Below, one piece after another: positions 53,333 to 63,204 of a DNA stretch of 64,000 nt. The stretch covers positions 4,774,001 through 4,838,000 of the forward strand of contig CP082844.1 in NCBI GenBank assembly GCA_019930625.1. Reading direction: 5' to 3'. Within the stretch, counting starts at the first letter, position 1; every line of letters starts with the position of its first letter. The position numbers were made by a program, and so were the translations under genes. The notes below the pieces were generated by a model. It saw nothing but the letters and a program-made list of their open reading frames with translations, did no database searches and was not told where the DNA came from. The DNA is from Nocardia asteroides. Lineage in GTDB: Bacteria > Actinomycetota > Actinomycetes > Mycobacteriales > Mycobacteriaceae.

Positions 53333-54208
53333 GTGCAGAAACCGATCGACGCCATCCACCACACCGGAATCCTCACCCGCGACCTCGACGGACTGGAACG
53401 CCGCTACCTCGACCTCGGGTTCGCTCTGAGTCCCCGTTCGCGGCACCTGCTGAGCGCACAACCGGGTGAGCCGCCCATACCCGGATGCACGGCCAACCGC
53501 TGCGCGCTGTTCGGTGGCTCCTACCTCGAACTGCTCGGCATCGTCGACGAGTCCGCGCCGGACCCGTGGCACACCAAGGCGATGGCCGACGAGTACGAAG
53601 GCTTCCGTCTGCTCAACCTGGAGACCGGCGATGCCGAGGCGGCGCGACGACAGCTCGCGGCGGCGGGCGTGCGCGCCTCCGGCGTGCTCGACCTGGAACG
53701 CGACGTCGAGACCGAGAACGGCATCCGCACGGTGCGGGCGCGGGCCGTGCACGTGGATCCGAGCGCGACGCCGGAGGCGCTGCTCGGTGTCGCCCAGCAT
53801 CTCACCCGCGAATACGTGCACCAGCCGCGTTATTTGTCGCACCCGAACGGCGCCCGCGCCATCGCCGCCGTGCTGATCGTCGCGGCCGATGGTGAGTTCG
53901 ACGCTGTCGTCGAACGCTACGGCCGCATCTTGGACGTGCCCGCGGTGCGCAAAGGACCGCTGACCGTGCTGGAGATGGGCTCGGGGCGGCTGGAGCTGGT
54001 GCGCACGTCACAGGCCGCCGCGGTGCTGCCCGGCGAAGCCGCGCCCGCATCGTCGTACCTGGCCGCCATGACCATCGACGTGCGCGATCCGACGGTCGCG
54101 CGCGACCTCGTCACGAACGCGGGCGTGCCGATACGGGAGACGGACGAGGGGTTCTTCGTCTCCGCCCGTGATGCCTACGGCGCCGGTCTGTTCTTCGTGG
54201 CGGGCTGA
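53333..54208 (+). CDS. VOC-superfamily protein (glyoxalase-like, two modules)
   Basis: The 291-residue protein has two vicinal-oxygen-chelate modules. The first starts AIHHTGILTRDLDGLERRYLDLGFALSP, carrying the metal-ligand-type His and Gly-x-Asp. The Glu region is SYLELLGIVDESAP, and a second half starts NGARAIAAVLIVAADGEFDAVVERYGRILDVP with LELVRTSQAA. Such glyoxalase_3-type proteins bind metals and small molecules. The precise activity is unknown. GTG start at 53333. Divergent from the Lrp-type regulator. Confidence 0.85.
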   Translation: MQKPIDAIHHTGILTRDLDGLERRYLDLGFALSPRSRHLLSAQPGEPPIPGCTANRCALFGGSYLELLGIVDESAPDPWHTKAMADEYEGFRLLNLETGDAEAARRQLAAAGVRASGVLDLERDVETENGIRTVRARAVHVDPSATPEALLGVAQHLTREYVHQPRYLSHPNGARAIAAVLIVAADGEFDAVVERYGRILDVPAVRKGPLTVLEMGSGRLELVRTSQAAAVLPGEAAPASSYLAAMTIDVRDPTVARDLVTNAGVPIRETDEGFFVSARDAYGAGLFFVAG

Positions 54209-54288
54209 GTCGGTATACCTTCCGGCGGTCGGCCGATGTCGGTTGCCGCCAGGATGAGGCCCGGCCTGGCGGCGCGACGAGCGACGGT

Positions 54289-55698
54289 TCAGTTCGTTCC
54301 CGTGGGCTGCGGTGCGGCGAGCGTGGAGCGCTTGCGCCCGTATCCGAGGTAGACCGCGATGCCGACCAGTACCCACACACCGAATCGCACCCAGGTCAGC
54401 GCCTCGAGGGTGGTCGCGAGCAGCACGCAACCGATCAGCGCGAGCAGCGGAACCAGCGGTACCAGCGGGGTGCGGAACGGGCGTTCGCGCTCGGGCTCGG
54501 CCCGGCGCAGCACCAGCACGCCCACGCACACCACCGCGAACGCCGACAGCGCGCCGATATTGACCAATTCCACCACGATGTCGATCGGCAGCAGTCCCGC
54601 GATGACGGCGCCGACCACGCCCAGCAGCAAAGTCAGCCGCACCGGAGTGGAGCGTTTCCCGGTGGCCGCCAGCCGGTAGGGCAGCAGCCGGTCGCGGCAC
54701 ATCGCGAACATCAACCGCACCTGGGCGTACACGATCAGCAGCAGGCCCTTCGTGAGCGCGATGATCGAGGCGATCACGATGACGTCGCCGATCCACCCGA
54801 TGCGCACCGCGCCGAACGCCGTCGCGATCGGCGCGCTGTTGTTCAGCGTCTCGAACGGCACCATACCGGTGAGCACAGCGCTGACCAGCGCGTAGAGCAC
54901 GGTGGCGATGAGCACCGTGCCGATGATGGCGAACGGAATGTCGCGGCGCGGGTTGCGGGCCTCCTCCGCCGACGCGGCGACCACGTCGAAACCGAGAAAG
55001 GCGAAGAACGCGATCGCGGCGCCGCCGATGACGCCGCCGATCCCGAACGGGGCGAACGGTGTCCAGTTGTCCATGGCCGCGTGCGGCGCGCCGACGGCGA
55101 TCACCAGGACGAGCACGCCGATGGTCACCCCGACCAGCACCTTGGTGACCCGTGCGGTGAAGCTCACCTCGCCGACCAGCACCGCGACGACGGCGGCGAC
55201 GATCAGTACGGCGGGCAGGTTCACCACGCCGCCTTCGGCGGGCCCGGCGGTGAGAGTGTGCGGGACGGTGATGCCGAACAGCGAATCCAGCGCGGACACA
55301 GTGGTCCCGGACCAGCCGATCGCCACCGCGGCGCCCGCGATGACGAACTCGAGCAGCAGGTTCCAGCCGACCAGGAACGCCGGTCCTTCCCCGAGGGTCG
55401 CGTAGGTGTAGGTGTAGGCGCTGCCGGAGACCGGCGCCATCGCCGCGAGTTCGCTATAGCACAGCGCCACCAGTACGCACACCGCTCCGGCCAGGGCGAA
55501 CGACAGCACGATGGCGGGCCCGGCCTTCTCCGCGGCGGCCACCCCGGTGATGACGAAGATCCCGGCGCCGACGATGGTGCCCACGCCCATGGCGGTGAGA
55601 TCGAGTCGTCCGAGTCTGCGCGCCAGCGTGGGCGCGCCCGCCTCGGTCGCGGTGTCGGGCAGGCGGCGGCGCCATCGCCGGGCTGATTCGGTGGTCAT
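54289..55698 (-). CDS. APC-family amino acid permease
   Basis: The 469-residue protein has twelve predicted TM segments and the APC signature MGVGTIVGAGIFVITGVAAAEKAGPAIVLSFALAG. The second signature, FFAFLGFDVVAASAEEARNPRRDIPFAIIGTVL, is typical of the CAT/YfnA-type cationic amino acid group. ATG at 55698 is chosen (MTTESARRWRRRLPDTATEAGAP), a 120-base shorter protein than the longest frame. It is on the same strand as and downstream of ssuD, with about 130 bases between, so it may or may not be part of the same unit. Confidence 0.93.
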   Translation of the reverse strand: MTTESARRWRRRLPDTATEAGAPTLARRLGRLDLTAMGVGTIVGAGIFVITGVAAAEKAGPAIVLSFALAGAVCVLVALCYSELAAMAPVSGSAYTYTYATLGEGPAFLVGWNLLLEFVIAGAAVAIGWSGTTVSALDSLFGITVPHTLTAGPAEGGVVNLPAVLIVAAVVAVLVGEVSFTARVTKVLVGVTIGVLVLVIAVGAPHAAMDNWTPFAPFGIGGVIGGAAIAFFAFLGFDVVAASAEEARNPRRDIPFAIIGTVLIATVLYALVSAVLTGMVPFETLNNSAPIATAFGAVRIGWIGDVIVIASIIALTKGLLLIVYAQVRLMFAMCRDRLLPYRLAATGKRSTPVRLTLLLGVVGAVIAGLLPIDIVVELVNIGALSAFAVVCVGVLVLRRAEPERERPFRTPLVPLVPLLALIGCVLLATTLEALTWVRFGVWVLVGIAVYLGYGRKRSTLAAPQPTGTN

Positions 55699-55828
55699 GA
55701 CTCCCTTACGAGAACGGTCGGCCGGTCCGGCCCGGTGGACCGGACCGATGGACCATTCTCGCCGCGCACGGCGACACGCGGATAACTGGGGTGTTGCGAC
55801 CGATGCGCGATGCACCGGCCGCGAGCCC

Positions 55829-56974
55829 TCAGCTACTGGCGGCCGCCGCGAAGGGCGTGGCGGCGGCGACGCGGGTGGGGCGGTTGGGATGCCGCCACAG
55901 CCCCTTGCGCTCCAGGATCGGCAACACCCCTTCGCCGAACCAGTACGCCTCTTCCAGATGCGGGTAGCCGGACAGGATGAAGTGGTCGATGCCCAGGCGG
56001 GCGTATTCGGTCAGCCGATCGGCGACTTCGGCGTGCGAGCCGACCAGCGCGGTGCCCGCGCCGCCGCGCACGAGGCCGACACCCGCCCACAGGTTGGGCG
56101 CGATCTCCAGCCGCTCGGTGCTGCCGCCGTGCAGCTCCGACATCCGTCGCTGACCTTCGGACTCGCTGCGCGCCAAGCTCGCCTGCACCCGCTCGATGTC
56201 GGCGGGGTCGATGCCTGCCAGCAGGCGATCGGCCTCGGCCCACGCCTGCTCGGAGGTGTCCCGGCTGATCACGTGGATGCGCAGGCCGTAGTCGAGGACG
56301 CGACCGTGGTCCACCGCGAGGCCGCGGATCCACTCCAGTTTCCCGCTCACCGCCGACAGCGGCTCGCCCCAGGTCAGGTAGGTATCGCTGTAGCGGGCCG
56401 CGATGGGACCCGCCGGTTCGGAGGAGCCGCCGAAGAACACCGGCGGCGCCGGGTCGGGCCGGTTGGCCAGCAATGCCTGATGTACCCGGATGTGCTCTCC
56501 CTCGAAAGTCACCGGCTCGGTGGAGGTCCACAGTTCCCGCACGACGTGCAGGAATTCGCCGGTGCGGGCGTAGCGCCGGGCCTTGTCCAGGAAGTCGCCG
56601 TAGGCCTGCTGCTCGTGTGGCTCGCCGCCGGTCACCACGTTGAGCAGCAACCTGCCCCCGGAATGCCGCTGGAAGGTGGCCGCCATCTGCGCCGCGAGCG
56701 TCGGGCTGACCAGGCCGGGGCGGAAGGCCACCAGGAACTTCAACGTCTCGGTGGTCTCGACCATCATCGCCGTGGTCAGCCAGGCGTCCTCGCACCATGC
56801 GCCGGTGGGAGTGAGCACAGCCTCGAAGCCGTTGTCCTCCGCCGCGGCGCCGATCTGGTTGAGATACCGCAGGGTGGCCGGACGGTCGCCGGACATGAAG
56901 GTGCCGTGCCCGCCCGCGACCAGTCCGCGGGAATCACCGTAGGTGGGCAGGAACCAGTGGAACGACAGACTCAT
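55829..56974 (-). CDS. ssuD: Alkanesulfonate monooxygenase (SsuD-type)
   Basis: The 381-residue protein is an FMNH2-dependent LLM monooxygenase of the alkanesulfonate/SsuD type. It has FHWFLPTYGDSRG, the active-site region GFEAVLTPTGAWCEDAW, FLVAFRPGLVSPTLAAQMAATFQRHSGGRLLLNVVTGGEPHEQQAYGDFLDKARRYARTGEFLHVVRELW and the C-terminal HFILSGYPHLEEAYWFGEGVLP. It releases sulfite from alkanesulfonates during sulfur limitation. No adjacent ssuE or ssuABC genes occur, so reduced flavin and uptake would come from elsewhere. Start ATG at 56974. Confidence 0.93.
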   Translation of the reverse strand: MSLSFHWFLPTYGDSRGLVAGGHGTFMSGDRPATLRYLNQIGAAAEDNGFEAVLTPTGAWCEDAWLTTAMMVETTETLKFLVAFRPGLVSPTLAAQMAATFQRHSGGRLLLNVVTGGEPHEQQAYGDFLDKARRYARTGEFLHVVRELWTSTEPVTFEGEHIRVHQALLANRPDPAPPVFFGGSSEPAGPIAARYSDTYLTWGEPLSAVSGKLEWIRGLAVDHGRVLDYGLRIHVISRDTSEQAWAEADRLLAGIDPADIERVQASLARSESEGQRRMSELHGGSTERLEIAPNLWAGVGLVRGGAGTALVGSHAEVADRLTEYARLGIDHFILSGYPHLEEAYWFGEGVLPILERKGLWRHPNRPTRVAAATPFAAAASS

Positions 56975-57230
56975 GCTCGAGTCAACTCCCTTCCGGAGAC
57001 CGCGGCGAGACCAGTAGCGGGACGGATCGGGCGGTGCGCCTGGTGACGCGCCGCGGTGATCCATGCTGGGCGCTCGACCGGCTCAGGTCACGGTTTGCAA
57101 CCAGCCCGGTTTTTATTCGGATGTCCGTGCGTGTCACTATCCGGTCTAGACGTAACCATGAATAACACGTAATCTGGCCTCAGCACGCGCCCCATGGTGT
57201 GCGAGGCGGACGGACGAAACGAGTACCTCA

Positions 57231-58739
57231 ATGACGCGGCATGTCGACGTATTGATCATCGGCGCTGGGCTGTCCGGAATCGGCATGGCCTGCCATCTCA
57301 CCAAGGAGCAGACCGGGCGCAGTTACGCGATCCTGGAACGCAGGACCGCCATCGGCGGCACCTGGGACCTGTTCCGCTACCCCGGCATTCGTTCCGATTC
57401 CGACATGTACACCTTCGGCTACGGCTTCCGTCCGTGGAACGGCACCAAGGTACTCGCCGACGGCCCGAACATCCGCCGCTACATCGAGGAGACCGCGGCC
57501 GAGTACGGCGTCACCGAGCACATCCGGTTCGGTCGCAAAGTCACCACCGCGCGCTGGTCCAGCGAGACGGCCACCTGGACGGTCGAGGCGCTCGACGAAC
57601 AGACCGGTGAGACGGAGGTCTACACCAGCGACTTCTTGGTCGGCTGCACCGGTTATTACGACTACGACAACGGTTACCGTCCCCGGTTCCCCGGCGAGGA
57701 GAACTTCGGCGGGCAGATCGTGCACCCCCAGCACTGGCCCGAGGGCCTGGACTACACCGGCAAGCGGGTAGTGGTGATCGGCTCCGGCGCCACCGCGATC
57801 ACTCTCATCCCGGCCATGAGCGACAAGGCTGCGCACGTCACCATGCTGCAGCGCTCTCCGACGTACATCACCGCGCTGCCCGCCGACGACCCGGTCGCGG
57901 TCGGCCTGAAGCTGGCGAAGGTGCCCGCCGAGATCGCCTACCGGATGGGACGCGCCCGCAATATCGCGTTGCAGCGCGCGAGCTTCCAGCTTTCCCGCAC
58001 GAACCCGGAGACTGCCAAAAAGCTGCTGCTCGCCGCCGTGCGGATGCAGATCGGCCCGGGCCTGGATATGCGCCATTTCACCCCGAGCTACAACCCGTGG
58101 GACCAGCGGCTGTGCGTGGTTCCCAACGGTGACCTGTTCAAGGTGCTGCGCAGCGGCAAGGCTTCCATCGTCACCGACCGCATCGAGACGTTCACCGAGA
58201 CCGGCATCCGTGTGGCCTCCGGCGAGGAACTGCCCGCCGACGTGGTCATCAGCGCCACCGGCCTGAGTGTGCAGATGCTGGGCGGCATGAGCCTGGAAAT
58301 CGACGGCGAGCCGGTGGTCACGCGCGACCGGGTGGTCTACAAGGGCGCCCTGCTCGACGGCGTGCCGAACGCGATGATGGTGCTCGGCTACACCAACGCG
58401 TCCTGGACCTTGAAGGCGGACCTGGCGGCCGAGTACTTCTGCCGCGTGCTCAACCACATGAAAAAGCACGGGTTCACCCGGGTCGAGGCCGTCGCCGCCG
58501 ACGGCGACCGCGGCGCCGATTCGGTGATGGGCGGGGCGCTGACCTCCGGCTACATCCAGCGCGGCGACGCGGTGATGCCGCGGCAGGGCACCAACGGTCC
58601 GTGGCAGGTGATCAACAACTACTTCCGCGACCGCAAGCTGCTGCGTAAGGGCGCGCTCGAGGACGGGGTGCTGTCGTTCAGCCGGGCGCAGAAGGCGCCG
58701 ACCGCGGGACGTCCCTTGGAAGGCACGCGCAGCGCCTGA
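57231..58739 (+). CDS. EthA-like flavin-dependent Baeyer-Villiger monooxygenase
   Basis: The 502-residue FAD/NADPH enzyme begins VDVLIIGAGLSGIGMACHL (FAD GxGxxG), has ERRTAIGGTWDLFRYPGIRSDSDMYTFGYGFRPW, the BVMO fingerprint region HPQHWPEGLDYTGKRVVVIGSGATAITLIPAM with the NADPH loop, and GCTGYYDYDNGY. The pattern is close to mycobacterial EthA, which activates ethionamide and oxidises ketones. It starts ATG 57231. The divergent ssuD start lies about 256 bases upstream; no EthR-like regulator is adjacent. Converges with the TetR gene at 58823. Confidence 0.92.
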   Translation: MTRHVDVLIIGAGLSGIGMACHLTKEQTGRSYAILERRTAIGGTWDLFRYPGIRSDSDMYTFGYGFRPWNGTKVLADGPNIRRYIEETAAEYGVTEHIRFGRKVTTARWSSETATWTVEALDEQTGETEVYTSDFLVGCTGYYDYDNGYRPRFPGEENFGGQIVHPQHWPEGLDYTGKRVVVIGSGATAITLIPAMSDKAAHVTMLQRSPTYITALPADDPVAVGLKLAKVPAEIAYRMGRARNIALQRASFQLSRTNPETAKKLLLAAVRMQIGPGLDMRHFTPSYNPWDQRLCVVPNGDLFKVLRSGKASIVTDRIETFTETGIRVASGEELPADVVISATGLSVQMLGGMSLEIDGEPVVTRDRVVYKGALLDGVPNAMMVLGYTNASWTLKADLAAEYFCRVLNHMKKHGFTRVEAVAADGDRGADSVMGGALTSGYIQRGDAVMPRQGTNGPWQVINNYFRDRKLLRKGALEDGVLSFSRAQKAPTAGRPLEGTRSA

Positions 58740-58822
58740 GCGCCTTCCGGCGTCACACCGTGGCGGGCACGGACGCGTTGTCCGCCGTGATGCCGACCAA
58801 GTCGCGCGATACGACCGAAGAC

Positions 58823-59473
58823 CTAACCCCCCACGGATCCGGGAACGTTTCGAGCGTCTTCGTCCACCAGGCCCAAGAGCGTTTCCGCGATCTTGCCCAT
58901 GGCGTCGCGATATTCGGCGCGACCGGGTTCATCCGCCGTTCGGCGGGCGAGGACGCCCGCGGTGAGTGTGTAGCCGATGGTTTCCGCGATCACCCGCGGT
59001 GTGACCACCGGGGTGATGCGCCCGGCGTCGAGTTGGCGCTGGAGATACCGGGTGAAACGGCGAATCGGGCGTTCGGTGATCTCCTCGGCCAGCGCGGCCA
59101 CCTTCGGGTCCACCGCACCGCGCTCGTGGATCAGGCGCAGCAGCGGTCCCGCCGTGGCGACCGCGGTGGCGAAGGACTCGATGGTGGCGCGCAACATCAT
59201 TCGCGGATCGTCGTCCTGGATGCCCGGCTCCTGCGCGGCGAGGAACTCGTCGCGCACCCGCTCGGCAAGCGCCAGGAAGATCTCCTCTTTCGAGGCGAAG
59301 TAGACGTACATCGTGGCGCGGGAGACGCCCCCCGCCGCGGTGATCGCGGCGACGGTGGTGTTGTCGTAGCCGCGCTCGGCGAACACCCTGGCCGCGGCGT
59401 CGAGCAGGTCGCGGTGGCGGGAGGTGTGCGAACGCTCTCGGGCAGCGCGCACCGACCAGGTGGACTGGGTCAC
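58823..59473 (-). CDS. TetR-family regulator of the acyl-CoA carboxylase
   Basis: The ~216-residue protein has a TetR HTH (RHRDLLDAAARVFAERGYDNTTVAAITAAGGVSRATMYVYFASKEEIFLALAERV) and a helical ligand-binding domain (LLRLIHERGAVDPKVAALAEEITERPIRRFTRYL). GTG at 59473 is chosen because an upstream ATG at 59521 would run through the 22-base palindrome. It is divergent from the carboxylase gene with that palindrome in the short gap, so it most likely represses it. Confidence 0.9.
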   Translation of the reverse strand: MTQSTWSVRAARERSHTSRHRDLLDAAARVFAERGYDNTTVAAITAAGGVSRATMYVYFASKEEIFLALAERVRDEFLAAQEPGIQDDDPRMMLRATIESFATAVATAGPLLRLIHERGAVDPKVAALAEEITERPIRRFTRYLQRQLDAGRITPVVTPRVIAETIGYTLTAGVLARRTADEPGRAEYRDAMGKIAETLLGLVDEDARNVPGSVGG

Positions 59474-59493
59474 GCAGGCTATCGTGACGCAGG

Positions 59494-59515
59494 TTGACGT
59501 TGACGTCAATGTCAA
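59494..59515. promoter_or_regulatory. Palindromic operator between TetR and acyl-CoA carboxylase genes
   Basis: TTGACGTTGAC / GTCAATGTCAA is a 22-base palindrome with 10 of 11 positions matching, centred between the two divergent starts (59473 and 59530). Its position is typical of a TetR operator blocking both promoters. Confidence 0.75.
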
Positions 59516-59529
59516 CAACACTGAGCGGC

Positions 59530-62500
59530 ATGCACGTCGTCGTGGTGAACAGGGGAGAAGTAGCGGTTCGTGTGCTGCGCACCGCCCGGGAGCGGGATTG
59601 GCGGACCTCGACGGTGCACACCGCCGAGGAACGGGACGCGCTGCACGTCCGCTTGGCCGACGACAGCGTGCCGTTGCCTGGCATCGGAGCCGCCGCCTAC
59701 CTCGACGTGGCGGCGGTCGTCGCGGCGGCCAGGAAGGCGGGGCCGGGCGCGCTGGTGCACCCGGGCTACGGATTTCTCAGCGAAAGCGCGGCATTCGCCT
59801 CCGCGTGCGCCGCCGCCGACCTCGTGTTCGTCGGCCCTTCTCCCGAGGCGCTCGAGATCTTCGGTGACAAGACCGCGGCCCGCGCGGCCGCCGAGCGCGC
59901 GGGGGTTCCGGTGATCCCGGCAACCCGGCGCTGCGCGGGCGTCGCCGAGGTCGAGGCTTTCCTTCTCGCGCATCCCGACGGGGTGATGGTGAAGGCCGCC
60001 GCGGGTGGCGGCGGACGCGGTACGCGGGCGGTGCGGGACGCGGCCTGCCTGCCGGAGGCGTTCGAGCGCTGCCGCGCGGAGGCGCTGGCTGGTTTCGGCG
60101 ACGACGGGGTCTACGCCGAGGGCTGATCAGCGACGCGCGCCATATCGAAGTACAGATCGTCGCGGACGGGCGAGATGCGGCCGCCGTCGGCGATCGCGAT
60201 TGCAGCGTGCAGCGCAGGCAGCAGAAAGTGCTCGAGGTGGCGCCCGCGCCTGCTCTCCCCGCGGCACTGCGGCAGCGGTTGCACCGTTGGGCGGTGCGGG
60301 TCGCCGAAACCGTCGGCTGTCGCGGTGTCCTCACCGTCGAGTTCCTGGTGCGCGGCGACGACGCGTTCTTCCTCGAGGTCAATCCGCGATTGCAGGTCGA
60401 GCACACCGTCACCGAAGCGGTCATGGGAATCGATCTGGTCGCGGTGCAATGCGATCTCGCCCGCGGCGCAATGCTGGCCGATCTCGCGCTACCCGACGCC
60501 ACTGCCGCGCGCGGCTACGCGGTGCAGGCCCGCCTGAACGCCGAAACCGTCACCCCGGGTGGCGACGTACTCCCCAGCACGGGCACGCTGACCATGTTCG
60601 CGCCGCCGACCGGGGGCGGTCTGCGGGTCGACACCGCCGCGTTCACCGGGATGCGGCAGGACGCGCGTTTCGACTCCCTCCTGGCGAAGATCATCGCCTG
60701 CGCTCCGTCCTATCCGGCCGCGCTGCGCCGGTGCGCGGACGCGCTGGCCGAGACCGTCGTGACCGGCGTGGACACCAATGCCGGCGTGCTGCGCGCGATC
60801 CTGGCGGCGATGTCGGACGGCCGCGTCGTGCCGACCACGTGGTTCGAGCGGCATGTCGGCGAGTTGGTGGAGCGCGCGAGTGATTTCGCCGGGATCGCGC
60901 AACCTCCGTTCATCGAACAGAAGGCCGCCGCGTCCGAGATAGCCGGGACAGCTGGGATGGCCGGGATGACGCTGACCGGCGATGAGGAAGCGGTGCTGTC
61001 GCCGATGGGCGGCACGGTGGTCGCTCTCGCCGCGCCCGGCGCCGTCGTCGCGGCCGGTGGCGAGGTCGCGGTGCTGGAAGCCATGAAGATGCAGTACGTG
61101 GTCCGCGCCGAGCAGGATTTGCGGGTGTGCCGCCACGTCGCCGCGCCTGGTGCGGTCATCGACCCGCGTGCGCCGCTGCTGACCTTCGTCGCCGCCGAAC
61201 ACGACGGCGCGGTCGTGGATCACGGCGCGGTCGACCTGGACTCGGTGCGCGCCGATCTCGCCGAGGTCCGCGCTCGCCACCGCGCCGGCCGCGACGAAGC
61301 CAGGCCGGAGGCGGTCGCCAAACGCCATCGGCTCGGACGGCGCACCGCGCGGGAGAACATCAACGACCTGGTCGATGCGGACAGCTTCGTGGAGTACGGC
61401 GCGCTCGCGGTCGCCGCACAGCGCCTGCGCCGCAGTCCGGAGGACCTGATCGCCAACACCCCGGCCGACGGCCTGGTCGCGGGCGTCGCCACCATCGACG
61501 CCGAGCGATTCGGTCCCGATCGGTCCCGCGTGGTCGTGCTGTCCTACGACTACACGGTGCTGGCGGGCACGCAGGGGATGCGCAATCATGCCAAGACCGA
61601 TCGCATGCTCGAACTCGCTCGCGAGCAACGACTTCCGGTCGTCTTCTTCACCGAGGGCGGCGGCGGCAGACCGGGCGACACCGACTATCCCGGCATCTCC
61701 GGCTTGGACGTCACCACCTTCCGCGCGATGGGTGCGCTCTCTGGCCGGGTTCCGCTGATCGGGATCGTGTCCGGACGCTGCTTCGCGGGCAACGCGGCAC
61801 TGCTGGGCATGTGCGACGTCGTGATCGCCACCCCCGACGCGAATATCGGCATGGGTGGTCCCGCCATGATCGAGGGCGGCGGGCTGGGCGTGTACGCCCC
61901 GGAGGACATCGGCCCGATCGAGGTGCAGCGTCGCAACGGCGTCGTGCACGTCGTCGCCGCGGACGAGGCCGAGGCGGTCTCCATCGCCCGTCGCTACCTC
62001 GCCTACTTCCAAGGCGCGACCGAGGACTGGGCGGCGCCGGATCCGCGCCTGTCGCGGCACGTGGTTCCGGAGAATCGCCTGCGGGCCTTCGATATCCGTG
62101 CCGCCATCGACGCCGTCGCCGACGTCGGGTCGGTACTGGAGCTGCGGCGCGACTGGGCGGTCGGGATCGTCACCGCACTGATCCGGGTCGAAGGACGGCC
62201 GTTCGGCTTGATCGCCAACAACTGCCACCATCAAGGCGGGGCGATCGACGCTCCCGCCGCGGACAAGCTCAGCATGTTCCTGCGCCTGTGCGACGCGCAC
62301 GGTCTCCCGATCGTCTCCTTCTGCGACACACCGGGCTTCATGGTGGGCCCCGCCGCGGAGAAGGACGGCACGGTGACGAAGTTCAGCCGCCTGTTCATCG
62401 ACTCCGCCGCGCTCTCGGTGCCGCTCGGCACCGTCATCGTGCGCAAGGGCTACGGTCTCGGCGCACAGGCCATGGCGGCGGGCTCATTCCGCGCCCCCCG

Positions 62501-62741
62501 GTTCGTCGTCGCCTGGCCGACCGGGGAGATCGGCGGCATGGGCCTGGAAGGCGCGGTCCGCCTCGGATTCGCCAAAGAACTGGCCGCCATCGAGGATCCG
62601 GCCGAGCGACAGCAAGCGTTCGACAACCTGGTCCAGCTCGCCTACGACAACGGCAAGGCCCTCACCGCCGCCACCGTGCTGGAAGTCGACGACGTCATCG
62701 ATCCCGCCGACACCCGCCGCTGGATCGCCACCTTGCGTTGA
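59530..62741 (+). pseudogene. Single-chain long-chain acyl-CoA carboxylase (LCC-type), broken by a one-base deletion
   Basis: Biotin carboxylase, biotin carrier and carboxyltransferase domains lie on one polypeptide of about 1,070 residues when one base is restored. The biotin carboxylase begins VVVNRGEVAVRVLRTARERDW, has MVKAAAGGGGRGTRAV (ATP lid) and FFLEVNPRLQVEHTVTEAVMGIDL; the biotin site is VLEAMKMQ; the carboxyltransferase has FFTEGGGGRPGDTDYPGISGL and IGMGGPAMIEGGGLG. At about 60120 the reading frame shifts. GTCTACGCCGAGGGCTGA ends the first frame with a TGA at 60124-60126, while the continuation LISDARHIEVQIVADGRDA is in the next frame, as if one C were lost. All later domains are intact, so it is a recent mutation or a sequencing error. 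Confidence 0.88.
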
Positions 62742-62897
62742 CCGCCCCCCGCGGTCGGCGGCGGGCCGGTCGGTACGGTTGAGAAACGCGCGCCCCATCG
62801 TGCGCCGTGCCAGGACGGCCCGTCCTCACCACGGGATCGCGGACCGGCGAGCCGGGCAACGCCCGCGACACGTCCACGGCAGAGACCTGCCGGAACC

Positions 62898-63136
62898 ATG
62901 ACGATGTCGCTCGGGCCCGTGGCCGGGCTGAAGCTGGTGGACGCACTCGCGGACCGTCTCGCCGACGACCATCGGCTGCATGCCGTGCGTGGCCATTTGA
63001 GATGACCGGAGACGGCGTGGGCGCCCGCGCGGCGTATTCGACCGCGGCGGAGCTCACGACGAGCATTCCGCAGAAGCGCTACCTGCTGTCACGGGCCACC
63101 CGGCTGGCCGGCGCCGACCGATCACGCGATCGGTGA
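62898..63136 (+). pseudogene. Remnant of ECF sigma factor C-terminal region (DUF6596-type)
   Basis: The frame from 62898 gives SLGPVAGLKLVDALADRLADDHRLHAVRGHL and then a stop at 63003-63005. Shifting the frame by one gives RAAYSTAAELTTSIPQKRYLLSRATRLAG to 63136. Joined, this is the C-terminal tail of RpoE-like sigma factors of the DUF6596 group, where a helical repeat ends in a Y-x-R-A-x-E-L-x... pattern. The N-terminal sigma-2 and sigma-4 parts are missing upstream, so only the tail survives and it is frameshifted. Based on recalled family pattern, moderate confidence. Confidence 0.6.
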
Positions 63137-63204
63137 GGCGGACTTGTCATGGCGAACCGGAATACTCGGCGCCGACCGATCTTCGTGACGAATTGGAGGA
63201 GTGC

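Noticed and set aside
56975..57230. SAM- or sulfur-responsive riboswitch upstream of ssuD
   Set aside because: No conserved S-box core or stable aptamer-like pairing could be traced by eye.
60489..62300. 603-residue minus-strand open frame opposite the carboxylase
   Set aside because: Antisense shadow; the plus strand has biotin carboxylase and carboxyltransferase motifs.
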